Part shown: piece after piece, positions 21,001 to 31,020 of the stretch | Layout: each line of letters opens with the position of its first letter | Position numbering within the stretch: position 1 is the stretch's first letter | NCBI GenBank assembly: GCA_022495995.1 | Contig: JAFEMH010006930.1 | Location: 44,220 to 108,219 of the forward strand | DNA length: 64,000 bases | Direction: 5' to 3' | Source: Adenophora triphylla var. japonica | Lineage: Eukaryota; Streptophyta; Magnoliopsida; Asterales; Campanulaceae | The notes under the pieces: model-generated | The model's input: only the letters and a program-made list of their open reading frames with translations | What the model was told of the DNA's origin: nothing | The model's database searches: none | Translations under genes and position numbers: made by a program

Positions 21001-23925
21001 TCAGTCAGAATCCTCGGTGGCTGGCACTTTCCCCCGATCCCTCTTGCGGCTCAGGCCCGCATCCTCAGTAGTCACGAATATCTCGGGCTCAGAATCATCG
21101 TCCTCGTCGCCAGAGGAAGGCTCACCTGGACCAACCGGCAAGCCCTGATAAGGCAAACCAAGATCCGCGAAGAAGTCGTATCCGAACGAGAATGCGTCGG
21201 ATCCCTGGACATGCGAAGAAGACCCACCGTGGTGCCAGACATGTCCCTGTCCATGCGAATCCCCGAGAATGACGTGGTCCGAAGGCAGCACCACGCTGGG
21301 ATCTATGAGAGGAGAAAGAGGAGTCTCGGAAGAAGGCTCGGAATGAATAGGGGAAGTCTCCCGCTCTACAGGTGCCGGCTGTGCCCGTCTCGCTCTACCC
21401 TGAGCAGCCCCACAAGTAACCATCTTCCTGAGGAACCTCTTGGCCCCGATCACCTGCTTCGTCAGCTTCTCCACGACCACAGCCGGGAACTGCACGGAAA
21501 CAAAGGCGTCAGAAATAATTGAGGCGAAAAATGATGACAGGAAAGAAAATAAATGACAGAGGCAAAAAAAAAAAAAAAAAAGAAAGTCATACCTTCATAT
21601 CCGGACGAGGCCGGAAAGCTCGTGGAACCCGATCAGGGACGGGGATCTGTACTCTCAGCCTGACCCCGTCCTGGACGTACGAAAAGTCCGATCGAGGGTA
21701 CCGCACAACCCCCAACCCCTCTCTCTAGAACCTGAGGCATCCTCAGCCTCCACAAGATAAATCGCGAGTACTCCTCGATCGCCACGAACCTCGAGTAGTG
21801 CTGGCCACCTCGATAATCATCCCAGGTCTCCGAGTTCTCACTCGGATGCATCATGTCAGCAGGAGGCTCCACCGGAGCCATCGCAGGTGCACCCACGCCA
21901 TGTTGGCGCGTCACTCTCTCCCCCAGGTAATACGCGTCGCAGGTCAAGCCCCTCAAGATCCTCCGCTCCACGGTCCATCTCTCGGCACCCTTCAACTGCT
22001 CCACATCGAAGCGATCCCAGGGGTAGAATATGATCCCCTCATCTGTCTCAGCCCTCGTCAAAGGCAGGCAATCCGAGTACTTGAGGGTCGTGCGCCCCCT
22101 AGAACCTATCTTCTCCCGGGCATACTTGGACCAGGAAAGCATGGCCGGATACGCCCCGATGTACTCCGCCGGCTGCCGCCACATCGTGACGTGAAAGAAC
22201 TCTAGAGCCCATACCTGCGAAAGGAAAAGGTCAAATCAATTAAGTGCGAAAAAGAATACGTGCTTAAAGAAAAGAGAGAAAGCAAAAAGAAAGCTTGTAC
22301 CTCCAGAGGAAACTCAAAGCATGTGAAAGAACTCACAGCCTTCCGGCTGTATCTGTCTAGAGCGAAGTAAAGCTCCGCTAGCCCGGCCTCCCCCCAGGAC
22401 ACCTCTCCGGCTCTCTCCACGTCCTCCAGGGACCTCAGCAAAGCAAAAACAGCCGTCCCCTTGGCATGTCCAAATAGCGTGCTCGAAAAAGCAAACCATA
22501 AAAAGGCCCTAGCTATCTGCTCAGCGCCTATCCTCTCATCCCCAACCTCGTAGCTCCCAATGCTCTCCACGATTCCCGTGGACCACAGCGTACTCCATCC
22601 CCATCCCCTTTTTGGGAATGGGGAAAAAATCCTAGAAGGGCCTGCAGGTCCAGATCGCTGTAATCATCCCGCCACTCAATGCTGCGTCTCTTAAAGGACA
22701 GGCCCGTGATCGCAGCATAATCAGAAGGCGTAACCGTAGCCTCGCCCCAGAAGAAATGAAACGTGTGGGTCGCGTCCCACCAGTGCTGTGCCAAAGCGAA
22801 AAGCAGACCCTTACTCTTAGGGAGCTTAACTAACCCCCTCAAGCACTCGATAAACTCGTACAATCCGGTCTCAATGACGATCTGTCTAGGACTCATCATC
22901 GCTCCTCTGCCCAAAACCGAAGCCGGTCCCACAAGTAAATCACAGACTCCACCGATCCCCGAGTCTTCATCTTGTTCAGTTGTTGCGTCACAAAGCGATC
23001 TCCGCCCTGCGAAAAAAAAAAAAAACCAGAAATGTCAAAAAATTGCATTTGCATTTAAAAGCATACACATGCATCATAAACATAAAGTTTTGAAGAAAAT
23101 CGGGCAGCATAACGGCATACAACGAACCTAGCCCCATTTTTCTCGCATAAAAGAAAAGAGTTTTCAGCAAATACCATCCATTCATTCATACATGAAGAAA
23201 GCATGTCAATAATACTGAGTCAACAAAAAAAAAACTCCGTCCCATTTTTGCACAAAAAGTGCACATAAACTATTTTTCACAAGGAATCAACGGAAGCAAA
23301 AATCCGTCCCACTTTTCAAAAAAAAAAACCCTATGCATGCATACATTCATATCATTCATCATCTCATTGCAAAAAAAAAAATCCTACATAAAAAAAAAGG
23401 GTCCGTCCCGGATTCGGGAAAATTTTCATCATCCCACATTTCAAAATGGCAAAATGCCCATTCTCTTCTCCAAAAAAAATGCACAAAGTCCAATTTCAAT
23501 GTCAAGAACATAATTTTTCGAATTTTAATTGCATTTTTCGAATTAAAAAAAATGGCAAAATGTCAATTCTTTTTCCAAACAAAGTGCACATTTGAGTTAC
23601 CCATATACTCATTACAACATGCAAAGTCAAAATTCAAAGCCAAGAACATAATTTTCGGATTTTTAAATGCATATTTCGGATCTTAAAAAAAAAAAAGAAA
23701 AATTACCAAAAATCAATTTCAAACAAAAACAAACAAAGGAAGAGATTCGAAGTATACCGTGCGGAGACTCGGATCAGTGGCCCAATGTTGCCACGCATCG
23801 GGGTATGGCTCCTCCGCAATCGATTGCGAAAGTGTGTAATGCCTCCTCATCCTTACAAGCTCTAATCGCCTCTCCGCGACCGGGCCACGTCCTTGGCCTT
23901 GAATAGAAACTCCCCCGTGTTCCAT
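21001..23925 (-). pseudogene. Antisense gene A of Tat element 1, four exons, PMD-like
   Basis: A spliced gene runs opposite to the element. Proposed exons: 23925-23759 (ATG, MEHGGVSIQGQGRG), about 23013-22301 (after a T-rich acceptor TTCGCAG), 22213-21593 (acceptor CTTTCGCAG), and 21493-21001 (acceptor TTTCCGTGCAG, stop). Donors are ACG|GTATAC, GGAG|GTACAA and GAAG|GTATGA. Exon 2 has the phrase WGEATVTPSDYAAITGLSF, typical of the plant mobile domain (PMD, Pfam PF10536-like), but also a frame break near 22930. The last exon is acidic. PMD proteins are known in plants both in transposons and in silencing-related host factors. Element 2 carries the same gene with the same exon order. Confidence 0.65.
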
Positions 23926-24058
23926 TGCTTGAAAATCGAAGAAAAACGGAAGATTTCGGAGCTTTCTAGACCAACAATGGCGAATTTCGCCTTTTTTCTC
24001 TCTATCTCTCTCGTAAAACTGAAAAAAGGTGAAGGAGAAGGAGAAGGGCGGCGCCCTC

Positions 24059-24096
24059 ATTTAAACCTGTCTGGAATTCAACCCAATCCGCGTGGA
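24059..24096 (-). promoter_or_regulatory. Candidate promoter of antisense gene A, element 1
   Basis: TCCGCGTGGA (24087-24096) is the element 1 palindrome core with one C-to-T change at a CpG. On the minus strand GGTTTAAATGAGG follows, with TTTAAAT starting at 24065, 26.5 bp from the palindrome centre. TGAATTCC between them is also found between palindrome and TATA box in the LTR. The gene A ATG at 23925 lies about 165 bp downstream of the palindrome. Confidence 0.45.
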
Positions 24097-24220
24097 CCAA
24101 ATTGAAGGGTCAAAAAGACCATTTTGCCCTTTAAAATTCCAGGACTCTGCAGTTTAGTCCTCAACTTAACAGAGTTAACCAGAGTTAACCAAAGTTAACC
24201 CCCTTTTCAAAAGAACTTCA

Positions 24221-25180
24221 CGGCAGTAAAACGTAAGTCCGATTTCTCCGAGAAAGATAACGGAATCCCGTTTCTTTCATCAATTTCATCAAACGGCAGT
24301 AAAACGTAAGTCCGATTTCTCCGAGAAAGATAACGGAATCCCGTTTCTTTCATCAATTTCATAAAACAGCAGTAAAACGTAAGTCCGATTTCTTCGAGAA
24401 AGATAACGGAATCCCGTTTCTTTCATAAATCTCATCAAACGGCAGTAAAACGTAAGTCCGATTTCTCCGAGAAAGATAACGGAATTCCGTTTCTTTCATC
24501 AATTTCATCAAACGGCAGTAAAACGTAAGTCCGATTTCTCTGAGAAAGATAACGGAATCCCGTTTCTTTCATCAATTTCATCAATGGCAGTAAAACGTAA
24601 GTCCGATTTCTCCGAGAAAGATAACAGAATCCCGTTTCTTTCATCAATTTCATCAAACGGCAGTAAAACGTAAGTCCGATTTTTCCGAGAAAGATAACGG
24701 AATCCCGTTTCTTTCATCAATCTCATCAAACGGCAGTAAAACGTAAGTCTGATTTCTTCGAGAAAGATAACGGAATCCCGTTTCTTTCATCAATCTCATC
24801 AAACGGCAGTAAAACGTAAGTCCGATTTCTCCGAGAAAGATAACGGAATCCCGTTTCTTTCATCAATTTCATCAAACGGCAGTAAAACGTAAGTCCGATT
24901 TCTCCGAGAAAGATAACGGAATCCCGTTTCTTTCATCAAAATCATCAACGGCAGTAAAACGTAAGTCCAATTTCTCCGAGAAAGATAACGGAATCCCGTT
25001 TCTTTCATCAATTTCATCAACGGCAGTAAAACGTAAGTTTGATTTCTCCGAGAAAGATAACGGAATCCCGATTTCTCCAAAATCCCCAGCAAAGTTAACG
25101 GAATCCCGTTTCTTTCCTCATTATCATCCACGGCCGTAAAACGTAAGCCCGATTTTTCCCCAACGAAAGCCAACGAAATC
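24221..25180 (+). repeat. 73-bp tandem repeat array in the 3' region of Tat element 1
   Basis: About 13 copies of a 73-bp unit start with CGGCAGTAAAACGTAAG and contain CTCCGAGAAAGATAACGG. Most copies are near-identical; the last two are diverged or truncated. Because 73 is not a multiple of three, the long minus-strand frames across it repeat with shifted translation and are not genes. Tandem arrays just upstream of the 3' LTR are known in Tat-lineage elements and can seed satellite DNA. Confidence 0.93.
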
Positions 25181-25361
25181 CCGAGCAGCTTCCGAACTAC
25201 GTAAGGGCTTGATTCCTCTTAAGGATACGTAGGTAGCCTATCATTAGGTCCAGCCACTCGACCAATACGGTCAACCTTTCCTCGGCAGCAGACGTAAGAC
25301 CGATCTCTTCAAATGAAGTCCACCAAAGGACCATCTTTTCCAAACCATCAAGGGAAATCAT

Positions 25362-25527
25362 TTCAAATCAAGGTCCGAGGCACCTAAAACGCCATCATTA
25401 TCAAGGTCCGAGGCACCTAAAATGCCATTTTCAAGGTTTGAGGCACCTAAAACGCCATCTTCAAGGTTCGAGGCACCTAAAATGCCATCATCGAGGTCTG
25501 AGGCACCTAAAACGCCATCATCTCCAG
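25362..25527 (+). repeat. Tandem repeat of about 33 bp (AGGTCCGAGGCACCTAAAA)
   Basis: About five copies of a unit containing AAGGT(C/T)(C/T)GAGGCACC and TAAAA(C/T)GCCATC follow one another. The spacing varies from about 30 to 39 bp because the CATCATTATC part expands and contracts. It is non-coding and lies between the 73-bp array and the 3' LTR. Confidence 0.85.
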
Positions 25528-25634
25528 GTTGACGCCTCAAAACAGTCACTCTAGGGTCGACAACTGAAGATAGTCGAAAGACTTGAACTACGACTGGCTT
25601 GATTCCTCTTAAGGATACGTAGGAAGCCTATCAC

Positions 25635-25855
25635 TGGGTTCAGCCATCAGACCGAAATGGTCATTCCTATCCCCAGTAGAGCGAATATACAATTTCAGCC
25701 ATCAGACCAAAAATGGTCATTCTATCCCCAGCAGAGTGGATATACAACTTTAGCCATCAGACCGAAATGGTCATTCCTATCCCCAGCAGAGCGGATATAC
25801 AATTTCAGCCATCAGACCGAAAATGGTCATCTCTTATCCCTAGCAGAGTTTCTCG
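25635..25855 (+). repeat. Tandem repeat of about 55 bp (TTCAGCCATCAGACC)
   Basis: Four copies of a unit built from CAGCCATCAGACC(G/A)AAA, TGGTCAT and TATCCC(C/T)AGCAGAG with ATATACAA(T/C)TT are arranged head to tail. It is flanked on both sides by copies of the AACTACG/GGATACGTAGG cassette (25586-25628 and 25918-25960). Confidence 0.85.
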
Positions 25856-26054
25856 CCAGGTTGACATCCTAAAACAGTCACTCTAGGGTCAACGACTGAA
25901 GATGGTCGAAAGACCCGAACTACGGCCGACTTGATTTCCCCTAGGGATACGTAGGTAGCCTATCATTAGGTTCAGCCACTCGATCACTTGATCATCCTGT
26001 CAAATATGGAGCCTTACTCTTATCGACGACCCCGCTTCCTTCGAAAGCGCCGTC

Positions 26055-26067
26055 GCCGAGGGGCTAC
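26055..26067 (+). promoter_or_regulatory. Polypurine tract of Tat element 1
   Basis: GCCGAGGGGCTAC directly precedes the TGTAAG start of the 3' LTR. The purine run is short, but GAGGGGCTAC before TGT is a common form in Tat-lineage elements. It would prime plus-strand DNA synthesis. Confidence 0.6.
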
Positions 26068-27806
26068 TGTAAGTGCTCCAATTTGAGTTGTTAGTATTTT
26101 CGTTAGAAAATTAACGAAAGTCCTAACTTTCCTAACATTTCTAACAATTCCTAACTTTTCTAACAAAGCAAGGGTAGATTAGGGATTGCTATTTAAAGTT
26201 AAACCAAGAAAAGAATCTCACAACAGCAAAATAAAGGTCAAAAACCCGAAATGGAAGCTGCTGGAACAAAAACTGGTTGCTTAATTTGAAAAATATTCTT
26301 CATGTCCAAAGCCTGGAGCAGCATTTAATGCACCAGGCACGCCTTCAAGACCATCCACGCGGATGAATTTGAATTCCTAGAGTGCCTATAAATTGAACCC
26401 CTCAGTCTCATTTTTAGGGAGCCACAACAGAATTCACAACAAAACCCTGGCAAAAATACTAGAGAAAACAGTGAGAATTCCCTTGAATTGTCACCTTTTT
26501 CTCTTGATTATTTTCTCAAATCACACTCACTAAATACTCTCAAATTCAAGCCTCAAACACTCTTAAATTCAAGCCTCAAACTCAAAAAATCAAGAGAAGA
26601 TTGGTAAACCCTCCTTCTCCTTACCCTAAATTTCTCTCATCCATGCATGTATCTCATACTTTGAAGATGTAACTTGTTCTTCTCTTGCCCTAGATCCAAG
26701 AGGATCACCATGGAAGTTCATCTCCATGGATGATCCTCTACAAGGATCAACATTTCTTTCAAAATTGTTTTTAATACTTGCAAACATATTTTCAAAATCC
26801 TAAAAACCATTTTCATACATAAAATCTTGATTTCAAAGCTAAATCTCCCCTTCCCAAGCAAATGAAATGTTTAAGTCCTAATGTACCCTAAGGATGGCTT
26901 GATATAGTAGATCACCACTAAAATGTCTAGTGACTACTAATCAAAGCCTAAGGAAATGGGGACAAGCATGGATGCAAAACCCCCTTTAAAATCACATTTC
27001 CCTTCAAGAACATTTTGCTGTCCAGTAGCATTGTTCTAAGACCTCTGTCCATGGTCTAATTTTTTGGACACAGAAGAACTTGGAATTTGGTGTTGACTAC
27101 AAAACACTTTTTGTAGCCAACATCTAGAGCTTTCCATAAATATTTTTAATTTATTTGTTGCGTGAGTAAAAATCCCTTTTTCAAATTATTTTCTAAAGGT
27201 CAGTTCATCAGTCTCTGAAAATCCAGATTCCACATCTGAGATTTCCAGAAGGTTTTGGTCTACCAAATTATCTCCAAATGGAAAATCCTTTTTCAGAAAC
27301 CTTGTTTAAGGTGTTTTGAACAACTTTCATTCTCAGACTTTCCCCATATTTTGAAGTTTTAAAGCTCTTAAATCCGTTTTAAAATCAAGTGACCACTGCC
27401 TTTTTCATTCTGGCAGAATTGGTTTCCAACTTCAAGGAATCTTTTGAGTACCAAAACTCAACCCAAAAATCATACCAAAAATCATGGGACTTTTTTAATG
27501 TCTTATAAAGAGTTCCCAATTTTTAATTTTCTCAGTTTGAACTTATTTTGGCCAAAGGAACACACACACACACACACACACAAATGGTTTTTAAGCTTGG
27601 AAGACTCGTTTTTACGAGGCATTCCGGGTGAACACTAACGTTCTTCCCGGCGTGTAACGTGACCTCCGAACCCAAATCTCTAATCTCGGGCATTTTTCAA
27701 AGTTTTGGCCCATAAAACAAAAATGGCGTGGCGACTCCGTGTTTTTCGATTGATTTTCAAAGAAGAGAAAAATACCAATCTTTCGAAAAATGGCAACATC
27801 GTTACA
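26068..27806 (+). repeat. 3' LTR of Tat element 1
   Basis: The sequence begins TGTAAGTGCTCC and ends GTTACA, matching the 5' LTR with a few per cent scattered substitutions and small indels (for example one extra CA unit block at 27560). The palindrome has lost one CpG (CATCCACGCGGATG). ACGTG follows at 27807-27811. Confidence 0.95.
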
Positions 27807-27811
27807 ACGTG

Positions 27812-28054
27812 TTTAGGATATTCTTCAAGGTAGTGCAAAACGATAAGACTTTTGGAATAAGTACCCCAACCAAAGCTAAGGCCCCTAAACTGTTCACCAA
27901 TTTGCCCGATAAAGTTTCAGGGTGGAATAACCACATGATTCTTGTGGAAAGTATGAAGGGATGGGAGTTTCCCATGCCTGAGGCTGATACACCGCCCATG
28001 AAGGAGGAGGATTCTGGGTCCCAGAGTGGAGCGGGGAGCTCACTCATAGATTGA
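27812..28054 (+). pseudogene. 3' part of the split gag-like ORF
   Basis: Reading in the frame of 7508-7630, this part gives FRIFFKVVQNDKTFGISTP, NLPDKVSGWNNHMILVES and GWEFPMPEADTPPM, with a stop at 28052-28054. It resembles the middle of the gypsy-type transposon protein family (PF04195-like). The frame is exactly restored when element 1 and one ACGTG copy are removed, which confirms the insertion site. Confidence 0.6.
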
Positions 28055-28187
28055 CGTTGGTGGCTCGGAGGAGCACCATAAGTTGAGCCACCCTTAGCTC
28101 GAACAAAGACTTCTTTATTTAGGCCGACATGATGCTAGGTGGAGACAGGGAGGTAGCCCCTTTAGTGCCCATAATTCATAGCCTTAG
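28055..28187. other. Short unassigned spacer before the third Tat LTR
   Basis: The 133 bp between the gag-like stop and the next LTR contain no recognisable gene. They probably belong to the older element that holds the gag-like ORF. Confidence 0.5.
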
Positions 28188-29769
28188 TGTAAGTACCCAA
28201 ATCTGGCTCATGCCTTCCGGTTAAGTTTCCCGGCAATTCTCCGGACTTTCCTAAAGTTCAGGGGCAATTTGGGAACTTTCCCAAACCTTCCAAGGGGTGA
28301 AGGACTTGTTAGGAATTAAAATTCCACGTAGTCCCTCGCTAGAAAAGAGCTTCTAGAATGCCACCTTGCATGATTCTAGAAACAGGCTGAGTCACTAATG
28401 GATAAGACCGCACGACTTCATTAGCCAAAGGTTACAGCCGCACGGCTTCATTAGGAAGCACAAAACTGCCTATAAATAGAGGCCTCCTCTATTCATTTTG
28501 AAAGAGAATTTTGAGCACTGTTACTCTGCCAAAATACAAACACAAATTTTTAGAAATCTGAAACTACTCAAAATCACCTCCCTCCTCTCCAAAATCCCTC
28601 CAAAGTTGCTCCTTCTTTAGAAAATCTTCAAGGGAGATAGAGGAACACCACCATTGGTAACCTCTCCTCTTCTTCTCTTTAAAATATACTTGTCATTCTT
28701 GCTATATTGCCCTTTGCTATTTATATTGCCATTTACTTGCTCTTATATTTGATTTATTGCTATAAAAATCAAGTCTTTATTCATGTAGATCATAATACCC
28801 CCATTCCCCTATCACATAGGATTCATGGAGGATCCATTCCAAGGATGAACATTAAGACCTCAAATGGCTTGTTCTAGGGTGGATCTCTCACATGATGATG
28901 TGAAAATAGCATCTTTTTCATATAAAAATGTCATCTTTATTCATAAATGTCATCCCCCTTCCCATAGACCTTGCTTCCAAGGATTGTCCACCTAAATGGT
29001 TCTTAAAGGACATAGGAAATCCATAAAGGTCCTCCCTTTATATTCCTAGTCTTAGATTGCATCATGTTCATTACATATGTTAGCATAAAAATGTCATCTT
29101 TACTTTAAAATGCATTTCCCCATGTCCCTCATGGCTGGATCACTCTCCAAGGATTGCCTAGTGACCTTCATAAGGCACAAAAAGGCATAGGATGAGTATA
29201 AGGATTCAATCTTTATACCCCTCCCTTAGTCCCCTTTGGTACTTGAAGCATCTCTTGGGGCGTAATGGTGTAAAGGTCATATCTTTACATCATTTCCTCC
29301 ACATAAAGATGCCATAGCCGGATATTCCTTTAGAAAAGGATGAACTTGAGCCCCTACATTTCCGATCATCACTTGAGACGAGCACAAATGTCCCTATCAA
29401 GCTCAAATCGTCTCAAGATGTAGGATTTATGGGCAAAGGTCCTTCCTTTCTAAAGTGTGCCATCCTTGGACTATAAAAAAGGTGTCCCTATCTTGATCAC
29501 ATGTGACCCAAGGTCTCATAATGATGATCATAAGTCCAAGATGAGAACGGGATCAAAGTCCCGAACATATCAAAATCCAAGGAATCCCGAGCGATAACCA
29601 ACTCATGGTTTATACGTCCGGAAGACCACTTGGCACATTCCCCCCCTTTTATCCAAAACACATCCCACACACGAAAGCACAAAGGCAAGCATGAAAGTCG
29701 GATCTTGGAAGACTTGCTTCGGCAAGGCTCCTTGGGTGAACGCCAAACATTCTTCCCAAGGGGTAACTT
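28188..29769 (+). repeat. Truncated LTR of a third Tat-type element
   Basis: It begins TGTAAGTACCCAAATCTGG, parallel to the element 1 (TGTAAGTGCTCC) and element 2 (TGTGAGTACCCC) LTR starts. It shares their plan: palindrome, TATAAATAGA at 28471, donor-like ATTG|GTAACC at 28657, and late in the LTR GGTGAACGCCAAACATTCTTCCCAAGG, which matches the same position in element 1. It breaks off at about 29769 before the expected LTR end. No internal region follows, so it is a truncated or recombined LTR. Confidence 0.78.
28405..28480 (+). promoter_or_regulatory. Promoter palindrome and TATA box of the third Tat LTR
   Basis: AGCCGCACGGCT (28436-28447) has arms AGCCG/CGGCT; a diverged copy, GACCGCACGACT, lies at 28406-28417. 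TATAAATAGA begins at 28471, 29.5 bp from the centre of the nearer palindrome. The sequence differs from elements 1 and 2, but position and CpG content match. Confidence 0.6.
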
Positions 29770-30313
29770 AATTTTGGTTAATTAATTTTTTCTATACCAA
29801 CAAGTAAAAGACCTCTACTTTTTCGTCTACCACAAACAAAAAACCCACTATGAGACCTTAAAAATATTTGGAATATATTTAACCAACATTTAACAAATAT
29901 ACAAGTAAACTGTTCAACAACAACCAATTTTTATCATTCCATCCAAAAAGAAACTAAGATGTTTAATTTATGAATGATGAGAACAATGTGGACTTGCTAA
30001 AATGTCATGTATCATTTTTCCCCTATACGTCAAGACAGCATCGTCTTCATATGTCTTGCTAAGTACTCCTTTATCAAACATCTCCTCTGCTTCCATTAGG
30101 ACGATTATTCCACAATCCAAACTATCATATCGCTGTTGTGGAATGTCTCCGCGTTTTAAATCTATGAAATTTGCCACATCCTTTTGAGTATCCTCTAGTC
30201 GGTTGTACAGTGCCCTGACATGATCAAACTGAAATTGAAAGAAAGGAATCAATTATTATATGTGAAATCAAACACCAGGTATCAGACTTCATACAATTAA
30301 AAAAAAAAATTTG

Positions 30314-30412
30314 AATGGCCCTATAGCAGTTGGTATAGGACCTGGCACCATCATATGCAAAGCTATAAAGCCTTTGAAAGGTCCTATAGCAGTTGGTATA
30401 GGACCTTGTAAC
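30314..30412. repeat. Hairpin minisatellite, last intron of the Ulp1-like gene
   Basis: Two copies of (C/T)CCTATAGCAGTTGGTATAGGACC lie about 65 bp apart. Each has inverted arms TCCTATA/TATAGGA around an 8-10-nt loop. The same family fills other introns of this gene at 33655-34010 and 35283-35620, and a single copy is at 32386-32412. Confidence 0.85.
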
Positions 30413-31020
30413 ATGATATACACAACATATTACAGGTCATATATAAAATATTACCATTAGTCTGCCGTGTATTGCGTAGTGGTCTTTTCCTTTTGTCCTC
30501 TTCATGGAGTTGTAAAATTTATACTCCCCATTTTCTGTGTCAAGCACTAGCAATGTCCAATGATCATTTGTCCTGACACCACGATCATTCCTTGATGAGT
30601 GAATTGGAAACAATATAAAAATTGTTTCATCATCCACAAATTGTTTGATGACATTGTTGATTCCTCTCTTTATTTCTTCCGAGTTTTTGTCCTTCAACCA
30701 TTGCTGGAAACAAATCAATTTTAAATGTAAGCATTAAGCTGATAATTGACTTTAATTAAAAAAAAATTCGAGGTGTAAGTATCTTTTAAATCAATAAATA
30801 AGACTTACGGTAGCAAAACTTGAGACAAAATTAACTTTTGGCCTTTGGCGTCCACCAGATGGAGGGGGGAGTTCTTTGTATTTGTCCCTCAAAATGTTTA
30901 GGTAAGCATCCATCACCTAAAAATCCATTTAATGAGTAACAAGTCAGCGTTCACTGGCATATATATTAAACCACATATTTATTACTGTAAAAATAATAAT
31001 AATAAAAGCCAAAAACTCAC

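Larger units (their letters stand above)
7631..27806 (+). mobile_element. Tat element 1: Ty3/gypsy Tat/Ogre-lineage retrotransposon, defective
   Basis: This 20,176-bp element has LTRs of 1733 and 1739 bp, both starting TG and ending CA, with target duplication ACGTG. Order: 5' LTR, primer site, long leader, frameshifted gag, protease, a truncated integrase, two antisense genes, three tandem-repeat blocks, polypurine tract, 3' LTR. Lineage evidence is the large size, the protease motif VDNGSGMN, a primer site beginning TGGCGACTCC, and antisense ORFs downstream of integrase, which have been reported for Tat-lineage elements. RT, RNase H and the archaeal-type RNase H seen in element 2 are missing. 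The LTRs differ by a few per cent by eye, so it is older than the Sirevirus element. It cannot be autonomous. Confidence 0.93.

Noticed and set aside
24435..25173. Minus-strand ORFs of 73-124 codons with repeated MKETGFRYLSRRN-type peptide
   Set aside because: They are products of the 73-bp tandem array; the unit length shifts frame each copy and there is no independent coding evidence.
24221..25180. Regular repeats that could be mistaken for a CRISPR array
   Set aside because: There are no unique spacers between repeats, the unit is 73 bp of continuous repeat, and the context is a plant retrotransposon.
27560..27582. CA microsatellite in the LTR
   Set aside because: A simple repeat whose length differs between the two LTRs; no further meaning.
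27728..28054. ORF starting in the 3' LTR and ending in the gag-like region
   Set aside because: The start belongs to the LTR and the end to the target ORF; it is a junction artefact.
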